Shown here piece after piece: positions 45,700-57,424 of a stretch of DNA of 64,000 bases. A model generated the notes under the pieces. That model saw nothing but the letters and a program-made list of their open reading frames with translations. It ran no database searches and had not been told where the DNA came from. This DNA comes from Thalassia testudinum. Taxonomy: Eukaryota > Streptophyta > Magnoliopsida > Alismatales > Hydrocharitaceae. The stretch is from assembly GCA_037157565.1 (NCBI GenBank), contig JAZHRO010000026.1:34338501-34402500 (forward strand), written 5' to 3'. Positions within the stretch are counted from its first letter, which is position 1. Each line of letters opens with the position of its first letter. The translations under genes were made by a program, and so were the position numbers.

Positions 45700-46260
45700 G
45701 CATCTTGCTTACACATAACTGGGATAACTATAACCTCTCTACTTGGCTTCGTAAAATTAAACCTTCCGTTATTGCAGTTACTTGGGTTCGGCCTCCTGAT
45801 GGTATTGAAGTTAATATTTCTGCGATTCTTGTTGGGCTAAATTTCAATGTTGCTTGGGTTGCTCACAATCCCAACGGTGACTACTTGTCTGGTGTGGCCT
45901 GTAAGGTTCATGACGATAGGAGGGAAGGGGCCATTATCAATGCTATCATCCATGCTGCTGGTCTTTTGCCCCTCGATGCTGCGTTGCACATTAATTATGA
46001 CTCAACACTGCTTCACTTTTGGTGAAATGGGAAGATTCCGGTTGCCTAGAGCCTAAGAAGAGAATTCCTGCAAATGCAGAAGCTCAAGACTCACATTATA
46101 TCTTTTAGCTATATTTGTAAGGAGGCTAACAAGTTATCCTTCTCTCTTGCTCAATTGGTTGATGAGCGTTGGAACACCTATCAAGCCTCCACCCTTCCTC
46201 GACAATCGCACGGCATCATTGCCCTAGACAAACTCCAATTCCCTTACGTTTTGATCTAAT
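45700..46260 (+). pseudogene. LINE2 RNase H-like domain
   Basis: VTWVRPPDGIEVNISAILVG, WVAHNPNGDYLSG, IIHAAGLLP and, after a shift, KTHIISFSYICKEANKLSFSLAQ. This is the plant-LINE RNase H pattern. The usual first Asp (VNxDA) is replaced by Ser. Confidence 0.65.
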
Positions 46261-46425
46261 GGGGTTTTGTTGCTTTGGTTTTTGTTGTAAAGGCCATGAG
46301 TCATGGTCGGCTTTTGTTTTCCTTGCTTGGGTAAGTTTTGGTTTAATCCCCCTACCCTTTTTGTTGCTTACCTTCGGGGAGTAGAGGATGAATAATATTT
46401 ACTCCCCTTTTCCTTTAAAAAGAAA

Positions 46426-46443
46426 AAAGTAATTAACATCGAT
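46426..46443. other. TSD of LINE2 (right)
   Basis: Identical to 43653-43670. Confidence 0.9.
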
Positions 46444-46619
46444 GGTTAAAAAATTATTGGGATCATCTCTAGTGTCCGCCATCCAGAGGAGCACAGAAAA
46501 ACAAAGCACCCCTACTCTTTTGCATCTATGCTTACTTTTTGGTATAGACATGCATGCATACTAGAGTTTTCCTTATTAATTAATGCATAAATTAAACATT
46601 ATATATGGACCTACTCCTA

Positions 46620-47300
46620 TGTTTGCCTTGGGATGATTTCAGAGGCTAATTGTGCCCCTCTTATAAGCCCACCCTCTAGTGATGAAATCCTATCTACTTT
46701 ACAAGTTATGACTAAAAACGTAGCTCTTGGTCCCAATAGATCTCAATGCAATTTGATTTGATAGCTCATGTTGGCAACGTTCATTACACCCACCTCTATA
46801 CAGCTATCACTTGCACTATCCTTCTATACACCGTAACCCACCAGAAACACGATCTCATCACTATTCATCGTACTACCTCACATCCAAACCTACTTACCCT
46901 ACATCCAAACATAATACCCTTGTTGATTTTCACCTCATTAGTTTTTGCAACGACGTTTACAAGATCCCTACTAGTATTTTTACAAGACATTTTTTCGATT
47001 TAATCCCTAAACTTATTTCTAAAGGGCAAGGAAGCTTTATTCAGGAGATATCTATGTTTGACCACATTCTTTGATTTTTGAACTCATGGAGCATATTGAT
47101 AAGAAAATGTTGTATTTCCTTTATGAGGTTCCTGGATAATTTGGGTTCAAAATATATTAAAATCTTTGTCGAGCACTCTAATACTTTGTTCCTTACTTGG
47201 ATTCAACTCAACGCAATGGTACTCATATGTAGCCACCCGCATGTGCAAATGATGCCAGGGTACCATAGGGGTCTTTTGTCGAGATCTCATTAGAAGGCAG
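46620..47300 (+). mobile_element. LINE3: short, badly decayed LINE RT fragment
   Basis: Weak but ordered matches to the RT of the other LINEs in changing frames: APLISPPSSDEIL and ALGPNRSQC (entry motif), ISFCNDVYKI, PKLISKGQGSFI, and a degraded palm. No endonuclease, YADD box or tail found. Confidence 0.5.
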
Positions 47301-49400
47301 ATTAAGAGGGTACACTTAGAGTATATGCTCCTAGCGAGAGCATTAGTGTGCCTCGAAAACATCTGGCCAACCCCACCACCAATGATCTAAATGATCGCTG
47401 ACCAAACTTTGATGGATCTGAGTTAAGCTTACTCCCCACAGCCTCAAGCCATTGGCCTAAGTAGCTCTCAAAAGGCCCGACTCTCCTAATTGATGTCAAC
47501 AACAGTCCCATATGATGAGAATCATATACCTCACTAAAGGACCACCAATATTACTAGCCTATCCCTTGATCAAGGAGAAACTATCAAACTATAATTCAAA
47601 AGGAAGATACATCTCCATCACCTCTATTAGAGATGAATGATTACCGAATCTAACCCTTGAGGTGAGTGAGAGAATGTGTAATAAAAATAAAGGCAAGGGG
47701 TAACTGCTAGGATGGGGCAATATATATAGCAATTTGAACTATAGTGTAGATATCCATACACTACCTATTTTCTCTTGTTGGTACACGTAGTTTTGTCCCT
47801 ATTGGGCCATTTGACTCACCCTACACTTGTGACCTACTTTCAGGACACGATGGCATGGGGTTGTACCCTTGTGGCAAGCAAGGTAGAAAGGATCTACCTA
47901 GAGTAGGTGAGATGTCATTTCTATAGGACACTTTGGTGCTTGGAGGACCTGATGGTAGACCATCAACATCCAGGATGGCCATTGGACCTTTCCACTAATT
48001 AGATGTGGGGAAGCTTTAGCTGAGATCATCATCACCTCTTGCTTCCTGCATTAGGCCATCTACCAGGTAGGTTATATTCAAGAAGTCTAATGTACTTTTG
48101 TGGTTTACCAAGGTGATAGTCTCGGTGGTACTCTTTTGTTTTCCTCCTATTGTAGGCCCATTTTGTGACATGTGTGTATATGGCTAGGCCTTGCCTTTCA
48201 TGAAAATCCATTTTGTAAATACTTGTGGCTCCTACAAATATTATAAGTGATAATCGTGGACTGTGAAGGTGCTTAGTTAATTTATACTATTTTTCTGTTG
48301 TTTTACCATGCATTTTTCTTTGCTTTTATTCTTACTTGTTGTGAATGTATGCCATATAATAATGCAACATTTTAAGATTCATATAGCCTTCATAGACATA
48401 AGAACCACTAAAATAGATTACTGACAACCTTAACCACCCTAGTGACTAAAACCTTAGCGCATTCACACCCATTAATCTAATTTTCAACCCATTAGAAGGT
48501 TAGCAAGGCGTGACACATAAGGTAGGCCTGAGCTAACCCGTGGACAAGCCTATTTGGCACCCAACCCTTACTAAGGAATACTAGTGTCTAGCAGTGCATA
48601 TAATTCCCTCTTAGGTCTTCATATCCTTCTCTCCTAGCAGCGAACTATATGGGCTCTTGGTCTTTTTTTTTTTGTTAACCAAAAGCTCAAGGGATGATTT
48701 AATTAATCCAAAAGACAAGGGTTATAGACCTAAGTCATCGAAAGCAAAACAAAGCAACAAAACTATAGAACCAAATTATGACAAGTGTAATTCATCTTAT
48801 ACAAATTGTGCTATAAGGATAAAATCAAAGGTTTATGTATGCCATTTGAATAGCAACCAACTTGAGTCCTCTAAGTCATTTTGGTAGTCAGAAGCGATGA
48901 TGTAGAACATACCAACTCAAAGGTTGAATGGATCATCCCAAGTTGGGAAGGTGCAACGCAACCAAGGTCGCCATCCTATGCACAAGATCAAAGGAAGGTA
49001 TTGATCGCATTTTTGCGTGGTTTGTTAAATTGGGGTTTTAAGTCGTTGCAACGTACAAAAACATATTCGCTTTTAAAATTTATAAGACCTAGATAGTGGG
49101 GTATCTAGGGTCGTCCAAGGAGGCAAGTTTGCAAATCAAAATCCCTTGCTTTAAAGGTGGAACTCAACTTTCTTTTTGATGTTTTTGAATATATAGTTTT
49201 TATGATTTTGAAATAACGGCAACACGCGAGTTTTTGTTGATAGTGAGAAAACAACTAAAACCTATTTCAATAAAGCTAACCCTAAGGTGACAGGTAGAGC
49301 CTCTCCCTAAGCTCACCCTAGGCACGTGGAGGCCTAGAATAATTAGGGAGAGGGAGTGAAACAAATGCTAGGAAAAAAATGTAAAAAGCTATGCAACAAA
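47301..49400. other. Unclassified DNA
   Basis: Mixed composition, no ORF with recognisable domains. May contain decayed LTR sequence; nothing can be supported. Confidence 0.4.
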
Positions 49401-50371
49401 AATTGAAAGAAGGCAACTTGAATTAAAATGAACTTGTTCTACACAAAACTCATAGAGGAAAGCTTCTAATCTACTTGAAATGCAAGAAGATAAAAATACA
49501 AATCCTCTAAATGAAATGGTGAAGAAGATGATGGCTTCTTGCTCCAAGCCTGGTAGCTCCCGAGCTTGAAAAGAGTCCTCCAACTCCTTCCTTGCTATGC
49601 TCCTCCAAGATGGTGTCCTCCAAGGTGGAAGCTACCATCTTCAATTCTCCTCCTCCAAGGGTGGACATCCACCCTAGGTCCTTCTCCTTTGCTTGGCCAT
49701 CCTCCTTGAAGTAGAATGGCTCTCCTCCTTGGCATGGCACAACTTGAAGAAAGTGGGGAGAAGAAGGCACCAAAGGGGCGAGTGATATGCCCCCTTAATC
49801 TTCTTCTCTACTCCTTCTTCTTGGCCGTAGGTGTAGGTGGGTATAGGTAGAATAAAACACTAATGGAGGATGAAGAAAATGTGGGAAGTTAGGTGGGTAT
49901 ATATAGTGTAGGAAGGGGGGCATAGGTGGCTCTTGGAATGGATGGCTAGGATAGGATATGGGGGGTAGTTGGGGATCCTAGGGCTAAGGATAAATGGCGC
50001 CACCTAAGGGGTGCTAAGGGGAGTAGTTATGGCTTTGGTGCCCTTTAGAATTGGTGCCAAAATGGGCCTTCTAGAAGGCTATTAGGTGGCGCCACCTTAG
50101 GGTTCTAGAAGGGGGGTATGTGGATGGCTAGGATGGGTTATGTGGGTAGGTGTAGGGTGGATAAAGGGGTTGAAAGTTGGCGCCAAAAGGGAGGTGGTTA
50201 GGGTTAGTTTTGGCACCAACTTTTGGTGTCTTTTGGTGGTTAGTTGAGGGGTGAAAGGTGGTGAAGTGGTGGCACCAAAATGAGTAGGGTGGAGCTAGCT
50301 TAAGTAGGCTTAGGTGGACTTGGAGTGGAAGGTTATGTAGGTGGAGTTAGGGTTTGGTTTTTGGTGCCAGG
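49401..50371 (-). other. LTR-like promoter region, unclassified
   Basis: On the - strand there is a TATATATA box near 49905, a leader with CT-rich words, and upstream several GGCGCC palindromes and TTGGTGCC words (49990-50370). The composition is that of a plant LTR U3-R, but no border can be given. Confidence 0.35.
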
Positions 50372-50376
50372 GAGGC
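50372..50376. other. TSD of G2 (left)
   Basis: GAGGC, repeated at 63081-63085. Confidence 0.9.
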
Positions 50377-53086
50377 TGTAACGACTCAATTCCCAAGTCC
50401 CTACGAGACACGAGAACCGGACCGACTCAACTAATCCCAAGACCTAGTCGTCCAACGAGGAAGTAACCAAAAGAGCAGTAAAATAAACCACATTCAGCAT
50501 GAATATAACTAACAGTAAGAAAATACAACAGTAAGGAAAGAAACCACTACAGTATATACCACCACAACAGTAGAACAACATTCATAACATAATATGAACT
50601 GCAGGTAAAGAAAAGTACAGCGGAAACAAGAACTACTCACTATACTGGAACAAAAAGAGGTACAAGAGAACAGTGGTAACTCTACTGGACCCTACTCGGC
50701 CCAACGACCTCTGCAGCCGCTGACCCTGGCTGCTCAACACCTGGTCCTGAAAGGTAACGAGTGTAACACGTCAGCAAAACGCTGAGTAGACGGGCAACTA
50801 AAACTAAAGAAAACAGTAGAGTGTACAGTAGCTGTTATGTTCTGTTACTTTCTTTATTTACGTCTTTCAATTTTCTCACGATTTCATTTATTTCTCAGAT
50901 CCTTTACTTGATCTCGAATGTTCCTCGTGGGAACGATCTTGATTGCAGTCTTTTCCAAGAAGTAGAAGTAGCACGTGATGCTCTCCTGGCCGGGAGAGTC
51001 CCCCGTGGTGATCCTACTCAGTCAACCGCCCCAAGGTCACGAACAGACGTAACGGAGACTACAGCACGCACGATAAACGCATAGGTAGCTAACCCGCACT
51101 GGCACGCGGTCAGTCGTTTCCGTTAACGGGTGCGCCCAAAGCACAGCACGGAACCAGTCCAGGGCAGAGCCCTCTCAGTAACAGGGGTCCGACCCCTCCA
51201 CAGTCCGCGCACCCTCGCCTGATACCCTGGTTTGCCCCAGTGGGCCTAACAAGTCGGTGTAGGAGGCTAGCAGAACCCCGGGGCCCGTGGGGTAGCTAGT
51301 GCCCTCCCTACACTAGTAGCTCTCCTCGGTACTACGTACACGAGGGCCAACAAGTCGGTACAAAGCGGCCAGTCCTAACCCTGGGTCCTTGGGGTGGCTG
51401 GCCCCACTCTGCACTAAACAGGTACAGGTACTTCCCTTGGTACTACGTACCCAAGAGACAGCACACAACTACATCTTTCTTTCTCAGTTCCATTCCTTTC
51501 TCTTTCCAGGAGTACCACTCCTAACTCCCCGTAGGGTTCCAGCTCTTTTAACTCAGAACATCTAGGTTTCACTTTCCAGTTTCACGTTCTTACAATCCAT
51601 GTTCTCAATCATGTTTATTTACTCATAACAGGCAGCTGTTAATTCAAATTACAAGCAGCTTTTTGTCCCTTTCCATTTTTTTCCAAGACTGCAGTATTCA
51701 TATATTCCACTAGTTTTCCCATCCTAAGATTCATGCCATATCCTAGGATCTATCATACAATCTAGTTTTCCAGCCCTAGGATTCATGCAACACCTAGGAT
51801 CTATCATTCAATCTATTTCTCATTCCTAGGATTCATGCAATGTCCTAGGTTCTATTTATGGTTCCATAATTTAATAGATTATATTAATGACTTAAAAGCC
51901 ACTCTACTAGGTGCAACGGGAGTACTGGGGGCGTGGTCGGGAATCCCGCGTGCCTCCGCAACCCCCGGGACTGCAACGGAACGGGGTCCTATCACAAGGA
52001 TCAAACACAAGGAGTGTCTCAAAACAGTGTATAGCTACTGTAGACGGGTAGAGGATTTAATTCCGAAAAGAATGCAACTCGAAACGTGGAAAACGGAACC
52101 CGAATGGGCCCTAAACGGGTCGAAAACGACGAAACAGTGCAAAATCAGACGTCTGGAACTTCTTCCAGACGTCTTAAAAAGTGGATCAGGGAATTACCTT
52201 GCTCTACGTGGGCTCTCAGACGTCCAGAAGCCTGCGGGGGCGTCTGGCCTAGTTCCCAGACGTCCGATGGTCACCCCGGACGTCTGGATGTCACTCCCGT
52301 CGTCTGGTACTACAGCCAGACGTCTGATTCGCGTTGGATGGCGAATCACCGAGCCTGCGCGTACCCATCTCTCTCTCTCAGTACGGTCAGTCGAAGGGAA
52401 GGAAGAAAGACGGAAAACTCACCTTTCAGACGTCTGGACGGTCTTCCAGACGTCGCCCCCGCCGTCTGGCTAGAAGCCCAGACGTCTGATTCTGGAAAAG
52501 TTTCCAGAACCAGGGCGCGACTCGCCCTCCGCTCGCGACGCCCGGCCGCGCCGCGCCTCGTGCGCCTGCTGCTCGAGCCGCAGCAGTCCACCCCCGCGTC
52601 ACTCCGCGCCCGCTGCGCCCCCCGCCGGTCGGCCCTAGCAGCCCCGGCGAGCTCGCCCTCACGGCCGAGCGCCTCTCCCACGCGCAGCACCTCCTCCCAC
52701 ACTCACCGCGGCTGTCGCTGCCGCTGCACCCTCGTGCTCGCTCTCGCGCACTGGCTGGAAGGAGAAGAGGAAGGAGGCGGAGGTGACGGGAGTGAGGGAG
52801 AGGGCGTGGCCTTTTAAGGCCACGCGAGGAGGAGAGAGAGAGCGCGGCAGAGGGCGGGTCTGCGGCCGCAGGAGAGAGGGAAAACGAGAGGGGGAGAGAG
52901 AGTACGTAGGTTTGCGCGCTCAGGCGCGCAGACGAAATAATCGTGCCAAAATAACCGATTTTCAGACGTCTGGAAATGATCCCGGACGTCTGGTAAGACG
53001 TCTGGAAGTGATTGCAGACGTCTGGTCCGACGTCTGGGCCACATCCCTGACGTCTTAAAAGACGTCTAGAGCGCGCGTTCGTAACA
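50377..53086 (-). repeat. G2 3' LTR, full length
   Basis: 2710 bp, TGTTACGAACG...CGTTACA on the - strand. Contains phased dyad arrays (52147-52174, 52218-52325, 52428-52487, 52964-53067), the TTAAAA promoter candidate at 52821-52808 and CCTAGG units near 51720-51860. Confidence 0.92.
52964..53067. promoter_or_regulatory. GACGTC dyad array with alternating 20/12-bp steps
   Basis: Dyads begin at 52964, 52984, 52996, 53016, 53028, 53048 and 53060: steps 20, 12, 20, 12, 20, 12. This is the LTR start on the - strand. The 5' LTR shows the same series near 62956-63060. Confidence 0.8.
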
Positions 53087-53170
53087 ATATAACAAACTCA
53101 AAGGAAGTTTCATCCCCGAAACTTGCGCTAACTACTGTGCGGAAAAGACGTCAAAATAACCATAACAAAC

Positions 53171-53920
53171 TCAAAGAGGACCGAAGTCGGTCTGAAAAGA
53201 CGTACCCGCGAAAAGCTCCGGGTACCGCTCCCGCATTGCCGCCTCAGGATCCCAGGTAGCCTCCTCGTACCGCTGGCTCCTCCACAAAACCTTTACCAGG
53301 GGTACTTGCTTTCGTCTCAAACTACAAACGGCTCGGTCTAGGATCTGCACTGGCCGCTCGGGGTAGGTCAGGTCGTCGCCCACCTCGACGCTCTCGTGAC
53401 TCAGTACGTGACTGGAATCGGCTACGTACTTCCTGAGGTTGGACACGTGGAACACGTCGTGCACACCAGAAAGCTGCGGGGGAAGGGCAAGTCTGTAAGC
53501 AACGGGTCCAACCCACTCCAGGACCTCAAAGGGCCCCACGAACCACGGCGCGAGCTTCCCTCTCACCCCAAACCGTTGTAGGCCCTTCATGGGCGAAACA
53601 TGAAGGAAGACGTGGTCCCCAACCTCAACCCAACTCAAGGGTGCCGTACACCTCCGTCCGTACAGAGCCTCGTAGGGAGACATGCCGATGCTCGAGTGAT
53701 AACTGTTGTTGTATGCAAACTCCGCCAGGGGCAGGTGCTCCTCCCAAGAGCCCCTCCAGTCCAGTACACAGGCACGCAAAAGGTCCTCAAGTGTCTGTAT
53801 CGTGCGCTCAAACTGTCCATCCGTCTGGGGGTGATCAACCGTACTAAACCTCAAACGCGTCCCCAGGGCCTGCTGAAACTCAGGCCAAAACTGGGAGGAA
53901 AAGCGGGTATCCCGGTCGGA
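53171..53920 (-). pseudogene. G2 integrase core end and chromodomain
   Basis: Continues the integrase after S2: SDRDTRFSSQFW, the QTDGQFERTIQ motif with its Glu, LAEFAYNNSYH, then SWVEVGDHVFLH. Compared with G1 this last junction lacks 47 codons. The frame remains open through the C-terminal LRKYVADSSH and the chromodomain-like QILDRAV, RYEEATWDPE, YPELF, to the stop at 53171-53173. Unlike G1 the chromodomain is complete. It would direct integration through chromatin marks, but the protein is broken by S2. Confidence 0.87.
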
Positions 53921-53925
53921 TACGA
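53921..53925. other. TSD of S2 (left)
   Basis: TACGA, repeated at 56756-56760. Confidence 0.9.
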
Positions 53926-56755
53926 TGATGAGAACCTCATCATGAGCCATAACTAGCTCATTTTGACCTAATACAAAGGATAAAAGCTCCTACATATCTC
54001 AAGGAAAGGCTTAACTCAGAGAATCCTGAGTTTGAGAAGAAAACAAGTCATAAGGGGTAAAAATGCAATTTTACCAGTATAATCTGCATACAGGGTAATT
54101 CAGGGCCCAAACATAGGTCAAAGCAGCTTAATAAGAATAAGAGTGGGACGAAATGAGCTAGCAAGGGCTACAGCAATTCCAAGAAACTAAATGATAATCT
54201 GTAACCCTAAAACAACCCACTTCAATTCACAAGGTTCGAGGCAAAGTAAAAATAGAATAAACCCTCTAAAATTCATAGAAAAATAATCTCCAGGGTTTAG
54301 AACCTTCAATTTGGCCTTCAGAACCCTTTTTGACCTACATTGAGAACCATGCCCAATTAATAACTTAATTTGGATTTTTGCGTAAATTGACCGGTCAAAC
54401 AAGGTTTAATATGGAAATGAAATTCACCATCAGATTCCTTAGGTCCTAATTAGTCATGTATAAAAACTTGAGCCTAAGAAGAAACCTCCTTGACCGACTT
54501 TACACTTTGGTCCTCATATATTTACTCTTTGGCCCTCAACTTTTGAACCCTCGCATTTTGGCCCCTAACTCTCCTTCGTTATTTGCAATCAGGTCCCCCC
54601 TGCAAAACCTGCCAGCACCATGCTCCGGCGACCTTGCGCGAAGCATGGCGCCGCGCAGGGTGAGGTGGGGGACCTGGCAAGTAAACCGGGGGTGCCCTGC
54701 GTCGTCAGCCGTCGCAGGGACACCCCCCTGGTCGTTGTAACCCACCATACCGGCCGTGCGAACGCACGGACGGTATGGGTTCTTGTTTCCGACCATCCTC
54801 CGGCGAGGGAGACACGTCGTCTCCCTCCGCCTTCCTCCCTGTTTGATCCCTATAAATACCCCCCGTTGCTCCACCGACCAGGGCAGCCTGGATCTGACGG
54901 AGAAAATCCCCAACTTTCCTCTCTTCTTCCTCCGACAGACGCTCACCAGCTCCGGCGGTTTCCTCCCCCTCCACCTCTTCACTCTGCCGCAATACCAGCA
55001 GCAGAGACTTCCTCCCCTGCTCTTCCCGCGCCACGCCGCACCCAGCTGGCGCCTCTCCGGCTCTCTGCTCGCCGCCGCCCCTTTCCCTGAGCATCGTCTT
55101 CTCCGGCGACAGTCGATACGACTGTCGCCCTGTTCCTCCCCCTTCGTCCCTGCAAGTAAGCTAGAGCTACTCTCCTTCTTCTCCTCTTTCTTTCCCCGCT
55201 TTCAATTTATTCAATTAAGCCCTCGACCGACCCTGACCACCTTCACCCCCTTCGTCTCCGACCACCCTCCGGCGAGCCGCTCCCATCACCTCAGCGACCC
55301 ACACGGCTCGCCGACCACCGCAGGACCTCCGCCTCCTCACCCTGATCAACCTCCGCCCTGCCACTTCCCCCACATCACCCTCTGCAACCCCACCGAACAG
55401 ACCCATCCTCCGACCCACAGTCCGACCTAGGGCAGCCCTCGCACGCCGCCCCGCGCCTCGCCACCACCCACACGAGCTTCGCCGCACCCTGGCGAAGCTC
55501 CTGGCACTTTCTGATTAGGCCGAGAGGCCGTTTTCTTGTGAACAGGCCACCCGACCTCCGCCGCCATTGCCGCGCAGGAGGAACTGCTTCCGCCTGCAGC
55601 TACAGGCGCGCCACGCTCAGCGCCACGCCCAGATTCAACTCCCAGGCCTTGCGAGGCATTTTGGCAAAACACCAAGTTCGCAGCTAAGGCAGAAAGCTTC
55701 GCGTGACGCCGCAATCTCCTGCTGACTTCCCCGCTGCGGGCGCGCAATTGAGGTGGGACATTTAGTCCCACCTCGGAAACGCCTGAAGAGTCGCAGCGAC
55801 ATAAGATGCAAAAGTGCTGAAGGCTTACTGCCTCAGCACACGGGGTGAGGTCCCCTTCACCCGCCCGGTTACCCGGTCTCGTCCGCGCTCACGCCTCGCG
55901 GACCTGACCCGACCCGACCCGACTTAAGACTGACCTGCACTCCTCGCCCACCACGCACGCCGGTGGGCCTGGACCCGGGCCTGACCCGAACCCGGTTACC
56001 CGGCAGCTCTGGGAGAGCTTTCCCAAGAGTGGTTTCAGAGAGAGAGAGAGACGCGGGGGGTTGGGTAGAGTAGGTTTTGCCTCTGACGAAAAGCTCTGAA
56101 GTGTGCAGGCACAGGCGAAGAAGAAGACCCGCGGAAGAAGAAGGAAGCTGACTGTAGCAACAGGTAGTTAAGTCGTCTGATTTGGAAATCAGACGACGGC
56201 CTGAAGGGAAAAGAAGGAAGGAGGGGTGACGTCCCTGGCTGAAAAAGAAAAGAAGAAGCTGACACTTAGCCGCAGGGAGGAGAAACAAGAAGAAACTCTA
56301 AAGAAGAGGCTGAGCAAGGCAGAAGAAGAGGAAAGGCTGCAGAGAAGAAGTACAGCAGAGCCAAGGAAGAAGAAACCTTCACAGAAGAGACTGCAGAAAA
56401 AGAAGAAGAGAGGCCAAGACAGAAACCAAAGAAGAAGAAGAAGGAGATCTGAAGAAAGAAAGAGGAGCATCACCTCTGCAGAACAAAGAAGAAGAAGGAG
56501 ATCTGAAGAAAGAAAGAAAGAAGAACATCACGAGGAGAAAACAAAGAGAACAACAAATTCCTTCCCTCTCTCTTTCTTTATTTTGTAAAAGAAACATGTA
56601 TATCTCTAGAATACAACTTGCTCCCTGAGTTCGACCTCGGGAACTCTTTTATTTTCCGAGTAAAAAATTTATATATTTGAAATGTTGGTAATAACCGGCT
56701 ATACTACAACGTTATAACAAACTAAAACCCGGTTATCCCGAAGCCAAGCGTTTCA
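53926..56755 (+). mobile_element. S2: solo Athila-family LTR
   Basis: 2830 bp, TGATGAGAACCTCATCATG...GCGTTTCA, flanked by TACGA. Same subfamily as S1, with a TATAAATA box at 54851-54858, CG-rich middle and GAA-rich 3' part. Inserted in the integrase of G2, opposite in orientation. No internal sequence, so an LTR-LTR recombination product. Confidence 0.9.
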
Positions 56756-56760
56756 TACGA

Positions 56761-57424
56761 TCTCTCGCGGAACTCCGTGTAGTCGTACCACATCACGGAT
56801 ATACCTCTCTGCCAACTGTGCTAGTCCCAAAGTGACTCGGATCGGCAAGAATCGCGCCGTCTTCGACAGTCTATCCACTATTACCCAGACTGCGTCGTGT
56901 CCCCGCTGGGTAACAGGTAAGCCCACCGCCAAGTCCATGGTGATGCTCTCGCACTTCCACTCTGGCACTGGAAGCGGCTGTAGCGGCCCTGCGGGCCTCT
57001 GATGCTCGGCTTTCACCTGCTGGCACACTAAGCACTACTGCACGAATTCACCCACATCCAGCTTCATCCCCCTCCACCAAAACTTGCGTCTCAAGTCGTG
57101 GTACGTCTTCGTGTTTCCGGGATGTATGGTGAATCTGGAACCGTGTACCTCAGTCAGTAGCTCTCTCAACAGCTCCTCGTCTCTGGGAACGCACAACCGT
57201 CCCCTCAAGCGCAGCACCTGGTCTGTGAAAGAGAAGTCCCCTGGGTCTCCCGACAGTACTCTGTCGCGCAAAGACTGCAAGTACGGATCGGCCATCTGTC
57301 CTGTGATGATGCGGTCTATCAGCTCTGGCCTAGTCTGCCGTGTCACAGTCACTGCCCCACAGTACCCCCGTAACTCTAGAGGTCGCCAACTGCCCACCTC
57401 CTCCAAAAGGCTCCAACTCTGTAA
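56761..57424 (-). pseudogene. G2 integrase, N-terminal half
   Basis: HHCC domain (HGSRFTIHPGNTK, then a stop, CLVCQQVK) and the first core part with ITMDLAVGLPVTQRGHD (first catalytic Asp kept), DRLSKTARFLPI and RLHGVPREIV, where S2 cuts in. A TAG at about 57034 replaces the CAG present in G1. A stop near 57424 separates it from RNase H. Confidence 0.85.

Larger units (their letters stand above)
43671..46425 (+). mobile_element. LINE2: 5'-truncated plant L1-like LINE
   Basis: 2.75 kb between exact 18-bp TSDs, ending in an A-rich tail. It begins near the start of the RT domain, so ORF1 and the endonuclease are absent, the usual product of incomplete reverse transcription. Related to LINE1: the RT, zinc-binding and 3' ends align. 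Confidence 0.9.

Noticed and set aside
47302..47511. 70-codon frame on the - strand as a retroelement domain
   Set aside because: Reads smoothly but matches no pol or gag motif that I know; left unassigned.
52086..52817. 243-codon open frame
   Set aside because: Antisense LTR sequence of G2; translates the GACGTC arrays into repeated QTSD/RRL words. No domain.
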